A DNA stretch of 9,162 nucleotides, from NCBI GenBank assembly GCA_025924775.1, contig JAICHS010000081.1, forward strand, positions 1-9,162. The letters are read 5' to 3'. This stretch comes from Rhodanobacteraceae bacterium (lineage in GTDB: Bacteria > Pseudomonadota > Gammaproteobacteria > Xanthomonadales > Rhodanobacteraceae). Under the pieces are notes generated by a model that worked only from the letters and a program-made list of their open reading frames with translations, was not told where the DNA came from and did not search any database. The position numbers were made by a program, and so were the translations under genes. Shown here piece after piece: positions 6,577 to 9,162 of the stretch. Positions within the stretch are counted from its first letter, which is position 1, and every line of letters begins with the position of its first letter.

Positions 6577-6876
6577 GGGCGTACCCGTTCAATCGATTCC
6601 GACAGGAAGCCGGGTTCCAATTTGCTGCCTATCCGTCCGGCATGGCTGCGCAACCCGGTGGCATGTGTGGTGGCGATCCTACGGCTCGCGGTCCTGCTGT
6701 GCCAGGCCCCGCGCCGCGACCATCTGGCTGTGCCGACTCGACGCATGCGGCCACAGCCTCGCACGGGTCAGTCCCGAATCTTGGCGGCAGCGTCCCCGTT
6801 GCCAGTCGCCGGCCCGCCCAATGAGCGGTCATCGCTGCGTGCGCGGGGCCTGCGGTTTGGGTTGAAGGCGGAGTGA
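6577..6876 (+). pseudogene. ppx: Degraded 3' end of an exopolyphosphatase gene (ppx relic)
   Basis: Reading across two frameshifts restores the C-terminal domain of Ppx/GppA-type exopolyphosphatase. At 6676-6699 the frame gives ILRLAVLL, matching the LLRLAVLLHR helix typical of proteobacterial Ppx. From 6737 to 6778 the next frame gives LDACGHSLA then RVSPE. From 6781 the first frame returns with L-A-A-A-S-P-L-P-V-A, where Ppx commonly has W-L-x-x-H-P-L-T-x-A-D-L, and ends in ERSSLRARGLRFGLKAE and TGA 6874-6876, like the usual (E)R-x-x-L-x-x-x-G-L-R-F end. A GRTRSI at 6577-6594 may be the eroded G-H-R-R-S-I. No intact frame or start exists and the N-terminal phosphatase domain is absent, so it is dead. 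Ppx degrades polyphosphate to phosphate, which fits the adjacent Pho genes. The match is from memory of the family, not an alignment; the left edge is approximate. Confidence 0.6.
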
Positions 6877-6905
6877 TGACCCGTCTGCCGTGTCGCGTGC
6901 GGGCG

Positions 6906-6932
6906 AAAAAGCGGCGGCCGGTTGGCCGCCGC
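6906..6932 (-). terminator. Rho-independent terminator of the porin gene
   Basis: On the minus strand a perfect 9-bp G/C stem (6924-6932 with 6911-6919, 4-nt loop) is followed directly by TTTTT (6910-6906). It begins 31 nt after the porin stop codon (6964-6966) and is a textbook intrinsic terminator for it. The T-run is on the minus strand only, so it does not serve the plus-strand ppx relic. Confidence 0.88.
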
Positions 6933-6963
6933 AAACGCTGGGGAGACGAGGCGCGACGTCGGG

Positions 6964-8151
6964 TTAGAACTTGACTTCAGTCCACGCGCCAATCTCGCGG
7001 CTGTGGACGTCGACCGTGGTGTTGTTGCGCAATTTTTCGTCCTTGTAGGCGACCGCAACCTTTATGCCCTTGGTGATCGGGAACGCGACGCCCGCATTCC
7101 AGTACGTGTTTTTGAGCGAGGGGTCGAGATCCTTGCTGGGTTTGACCTGGTCGTAGCGCGCGAACACCGATGCGCGGGTGAAGTCATAGCTGCCCCACAG
7201 CGAATAACCGGATGCCGTGTCGGTGGCGGGCGTGGTGATGTTTTTCCAGTTGTCGGCCTTGAACCATTCCGCGCCGAGGCGCAGGCCGTCACGGTTCCAC
7301 GCGGCCATCGCGTCGTAACGGCGTGCGCTGTGCAAGGTGGGCGAAGTCGCGGTGTCCTTGCCGAGATCGCCGTCGTAGGCACCGACCGCGAACACCAGTC
7401 CCTTGATCGGCTGCAGGCCGACGCGGCCCTCGAAATCGACGTGATCGGAGCGCGACGGATGCTTGTAGCCACCGCCGTTGATGGCCGACACCTGGTAGTT
7501 GAACTTGCCGTTGTCGCCAAGCAGGTGCACGCCCCAGTCGGCCGAGTTGCCGTACTTCATGCGGTCGATCAGCGTGTTCTCGACGTAGCGGTAGCCGTAC
7601 CAGTCTTCGACGAACGGGATCCATGGCGTCGATGCCGCACCCACGCGCAGCGTGGCCAACGGTGAGAATTTCCCCTGCACATAGGCCTTCTTCACGAACA
7701 GCTGGGTTTGGCCATCGTTGCCGACGTAGTTGAAATCGGTGGTCAGGTTGGCCGACCAGATGTCATTGAACTTGTGGTCCAACGTCAGGTAGAACCGCTT
7801 GACGTCGATGCCGGTGCCCGAAGCGTCGGTCTTCTTGCCGTTGCTGGTCTGATCGAGGTTGGTGAAGTCAGCGAACATCGTGCCGCCGACCTTGGTGTTG
7901 TCGGCCCATGACGCGGCGGTCTTGGCCGGCGACTGTTGCAGTGCCTCGATGTTCTGCTGGGTGCTGACGTTGATGCTGGATTGTGCATCGGTGCGTTCCT
8001 GCAACGCCGTGACTTTGGCCTGCAGCGCGGTCAGCTGCGCCTTCAAGTCGGCCAGTTGCTGGGCGTCGCCCGACCCGGATTGGGCCATGGCCCCGAAGCT
8101 TGCAAAGGTCAGGCCGGTGGCGATGGCCACCGAGAGCATTCTGATGCGCAC
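6964..8151 (-). CDS. Outer-membrane porin, probably phosphate-selective OprO/OprP type
   Basis: This 395-residue outer-membrane porin has a signal peptide MRIRMLSVAIATGLTFASFG ending A-M-A (cut before Gln24), a short heptad coiled coil (about 29-57, Q-L-x-x-L-K-A-Q-L-x-x-L-Q-A-K-V-x-x-L-Q) and then a beta-barrel of alternating strands to a C-terminal Phe (W-T-E-V-K-F), the usual outer-membrane sorting end. FYLTLDHKFNDIWSANL and A-S-T-P-W-I-P-F-V-E-D with RYVENTLIDRMKYG resemble the Porin_O_P layout. The start is GTG at 8151-8149, six nt after a strong AGGAG; ATG 8139 is less likely. A Pho box faces this gene and pstS is divergent, which supports phosphate uptake under starvation. The porin call is firm; phosphate selectivity rests on context and partial family resemblance. 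Its own terminator lies at 6906-6932. Confidence 0.85.
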   Translation of the reverse strand: MRIRMLSVAIATGLTFASFGAMAQSGSGDAQQLADLKAQLTALQAKVTALQERTDAQSSINVSTQQNIEALQQSPAKTAASWADNTKVGGTMFADFTNLDQTSNGKKTDASGTGIDVKRFYLTLDHKFNDIWSANLTTDFNYVGNDGQTQLFVKKAYVQGKFSPLATLRVGAASTPWIPFVEDWYGYRYVENTLIDRMKYGNSADWGVHLLGDNGKFNYQVSAINGGGYKHPSRSDHVDFEGRVGLQPIKGLVFAVGAYDGDLGKDTATSPTLHSARRYDAMAAWNRDGLRLGAEWFKADNWKNITTPATDTASGYSLWGSYDFTRASVFARYDQVKPSKDLDPSLKNTYWNAGVAFPITKGIKVAVAYKDEKLRNNTTVDVHSREIGAWTEVKF

Positions 8152-8157
8152 TTTAAT

Positions 8158-8162
8158 CTCCT
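8158..8162 (-). promoter_or_regulatory. Shine-Dalgarno deciding the GTG start of the porin
   Basis: AGGAG on the minus strand is separated by ATTAAA (6 nt) from the GTG at 8151-8149. This favours GTG over the in-frame ATG at 8139. Confidence 0.85.
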
Positions 8163-8228
8163 GGCGTTGGGTGAAAAATCACTGCGGCGCACTATGCCGC
8201 GCGTGTGTTGCCGGGACTTGTCGCAACG

Positions 8229-8246
8229 ATGACGGTTGCGTGACAG
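8229..8246 (-). promoter_or_regulatory. Pho box (PhoB site) facing the porin gene
   Basis: The minus strand reads CTGTCAC-GCAA-CCGTCAT, two heptamers in direct repeat with the 11-nt period of the PhoB-binding Pho box (consensus CTGTCAT, 4 nt, CTGTCAY). Only one of the core positions differs. It lies about 78 nt upstream of the porin GTG. A good -10 hexamer is not evident 10-11 nt downstream (AGTCCC), so the exact promoter is unclear. Confidence 0.75.
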
Positions 8247-8271
8247 CGGGTGCGCCAAATCACCTCCTGCG

Positions 8272-8300
8272 CTGTCATCAGGCTGAAACATTTCTCTCAT
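8272..8300 (+). promoter_or_regulatory. Pho box with a third heptamer facing pstS
   Basis: The plus strand reads CTGTCAT-CAGG-CTGAAAC at 8272-8289, then ATTT and CTCTCAT at 8294-8300. That is three direct heptamers on an exact 11-nt period (7/7, 5/7 and 6/7 to CTGTCAY). PhoB dimers bind pairs of such repeats in place of a -35. It lies 61 nt upstream of the pstS GTG. Confidence 0.75.
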
Positions 8301-8305
8301 TCAAT
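8300..8305 (+). promoter_or_regulatory. pstS: Candidate -10 element of the pstS promoter
   Basis: TTCAAT (4/6 to TATAAT) begins 10 nt after the first two-heptamer Pho box ends at 8289, the spacing expected of PhoB-dependent promoters. It abuts the third heptamer, so only one of the two readings may be used. Confidence 0.4.
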
Positions 8306-8350
8306 GGCAACACGCACGCCGGAGAATGCGCGTGGTTCGACCCAACCGAC

Positions 8351-8356
8351 AGGAGA
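8351..8356 (+). promoter_or_regulatory. pstS: Shine-Dalgarno deciding the GTG start of pstS
   Basis: AGGAGA lies 5 nt before GTG 8362-8364. Together with the signal peptide that follows, it fixes a GTG start for pstS. Confidence 0.85.
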
Positions 8357-8361
8357 TCCAC

Positions 8362-9162
8362 GTGAACATTCGCTTTCCCCGCACAATCAGCCTTGTCGCC
8401 GTCGCGGCTTCACTCGCGCTCGGCCTAGGCACGGCGCAAGCCACCGACATCACGGGCGCAGGTTCCAGCTTCGTTTATCCCGTGATCTCGAAATGGTCGG
8501 CGGCCTACGCCGAGAAGACCGGCAATCGCGTCAACTACCAGTCCATCGGTTCCGGCGGTGGCATCGCGCAGATCAAGGCTGGGACGGTGGATTTCGGTGC
8601 CAGCGACATGCCTCTGGATGAAGCCACGCTCGCCAAATTCGGCCTTGGCCAGTTCCCCGACGTGATCGGCGGCATCGTGCCGGCTTTCAACGTGGAAGGG
8701 GTGGCACCCGGGCAGCTGGTGCTGGACGGGCCGACACTGGCCAACGTTTTCCTCGGCAAGATCACGCACTGGAACGACCCCGCAATCGCCAAGCTCAACC
8801 CGGGCCTGAAACTCCCGGGCGCGAAGATCACGGTGGTGCATCGTTCCGACGGTTCAGGTACGACCTTCAACTTCTCCGACTATCTGTCGAAGGTCAGCCC
8901 GGAGTGGAAGTCGAAGGTGGGTGAGGGCACGGCGATCAACTGGCCGGCCGGTATCGGCGGCAAGGGCAACGAGGGCGTATCGGCCTACGTCAAGCAGATC
9001 CCGAATTCGATCGGGTATGTCGAATACGCCTATGCCGTGCAGAACAAGCTCGGCTACGCGCGCATGAAGAACGCCGCCGGCAAGGTGGTCAGCCCCGAAA
9101 CCGCCAGCTTCCAGGCCGCCGCCGCGACCGCCGACTGGTCGCACGCCAAGAACTTCAATCTG
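8362..9162 (+). CDS. pstS: Phosphate ABC transporter substrate-binding protein PstS (3' end cut by window)
   Basis: 267 codons are present and the frame runs off the window. PstS is the periplasmic receptor that delivers orthophosphate to PstCAB. It begins at GTG with a Sec signal peptide (basic N-IRFPR, hydrophobic VAVAASLALGLG, cut after A-Q-A27). The phosphate-binding set is intact: GAGSSFVYP (32-40), SIGSGGGIAQI (61-71), DFGASDMPL with Asp82 (77-85), and HRSDGSGTTF (160-169) giving Arg161, Asp163, Ser165, Gly166 and Thr167. LGKITHWNDP (131-140), W-P-A-G-I-G-G-K-G-N-E-G-V and I-G-Y-V-E are also standard. About 70-90 further residues are expected beyond the window, followed in most genomes by pstC, pstA, pstB and phoU. 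Control by PhoB is supported by the Pho box upstream. Confidence 0.95.
   Translation, partial: MNIRFPRTISLVAVAASLALGLGTAQATDITGAGSSFVYPVISKWSAAYAEKTGNRVNYQSIGSGGGIAQIKAGTVDFGASDMPLDEATLAKFGLGQFPDVIGGIVPAFNVEGVAPGQLVLDGPTLANVFLGKITHWNDPAIAKLNPGLKLPGAKITVVHRSDGSGTTFNFSDYLSKVSPEWKSKVGEGTAINWPAGIGGKGNEGVSAYVKQIPNSIGYVEYAYAVQNKLGYARMKNAAGKVVSPETASFQAAAATADWSHAKNFNL

Noticed and set aside
6462..6764. A 100-codon minus-strand frame over the ppx relic
   Set aside because: It has no recognisable domain and no ribosome site; the plus-strand ppx reading explains most of the same DNA better.
6922..7665. A 247-codon plus-strand frame opposite the porin
   Set aside because: It starts inside the porin terminator and is antisense to a gene with signal peptide, barrel and C-terminal Phe.
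8425..9144. Minus-strand frames opposite pstS
   Set aside because: pstS has a complete set of phosphate-binding motifs, signal peptide and ribosome site; the opposite frames are shadows.
1..9162. tRNA/rRNA genes, CRISPR arrays, insertion sequences, att sites
   Set aside because: I looked for cloverleaf-like segments, regular repeat-spacer patterns, terminal inverted repeats and transposase motifs and saw none.

Overview
The window looks like the chromosome of a GC-rich gammaproteobacterium, most likely of the Xanthomonadales (Lysobacter/Rhodanobacter-like). This rests on strong G/C bias at third codon positions, which creates long shadow ORFs, and on the style of the genes: a YbfB-type MFS carrier, a NAMPT-type NadV with a sulfotransferase, and a porin divergent from pstS. 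The assignment is inferred from protein style; no database search was run.

Layout: (1) 2-103 (+), the C-terminal end of an unidentified membrane protein. (2) 123-1358 (+), a 12-helix YbfB/YjiJ-family MFS transporter, whose stop overlaps the stop of the next gene tail to tail. (3) 3673-1351 (-), a probable two-gene unit: nadV (nicotinamide phosphoribosyltransferase, NAD salvage) followed 61 nt later by a PAPS-type sulfotransferase. (4) 3674-4039, a 366-nt gap without a convincing gene, holding the divergent promoter zone. (5) 4040-5723 (+), a GT4-type glycosyltransferase overlapped by 26 nt by a PAP2-family phosphatase, so almost certainly co-translated. (6) 5809-6468 (+), a lipoprotein beta-propeller (YVTN/YncE-like) that stops about four blades in. 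(7) 6469-6876 (+), decayed DNA ending in what reads, across two frameshifts, as the C-terminus of an exopolyphosphatase (ppx). (8) 8151-6964 (-), an outer-membrane porin with its own rho-independent terminator. (9) 8362-9162 (+), pstS, the periplasmic phosphate-binding protein, cut by the window end.

The right half has a phosphate theme. The porin/pstS intergenic region carries two oppositely oriented Pho boxes, one facing each gene. On the pstS side the heptamer repeats a third time with the same 11-nt period. The porin is therefore very likely a PhoB-controlled, phosphate-acquiring OprO/OprP-type porin. A ppx relic lies beside it, and a phosphatase/glycosyltransferase pair suited to making glycolipid from phosphatidate-derived diacylglycerol lies just upstream. 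The left half (MFS carrier, NadV, sulfotransferase) looks unrelated to this.

No tRNA, rRNA, CRISPR array, IS element or complete mobile element was seen. The most noteworthy items are the divergent Pho-box regulator, the ppx relic abutting a truncated propeller gene, and the glycosyltransferase-PAP2 pair next to a phosphate-starvation locus.
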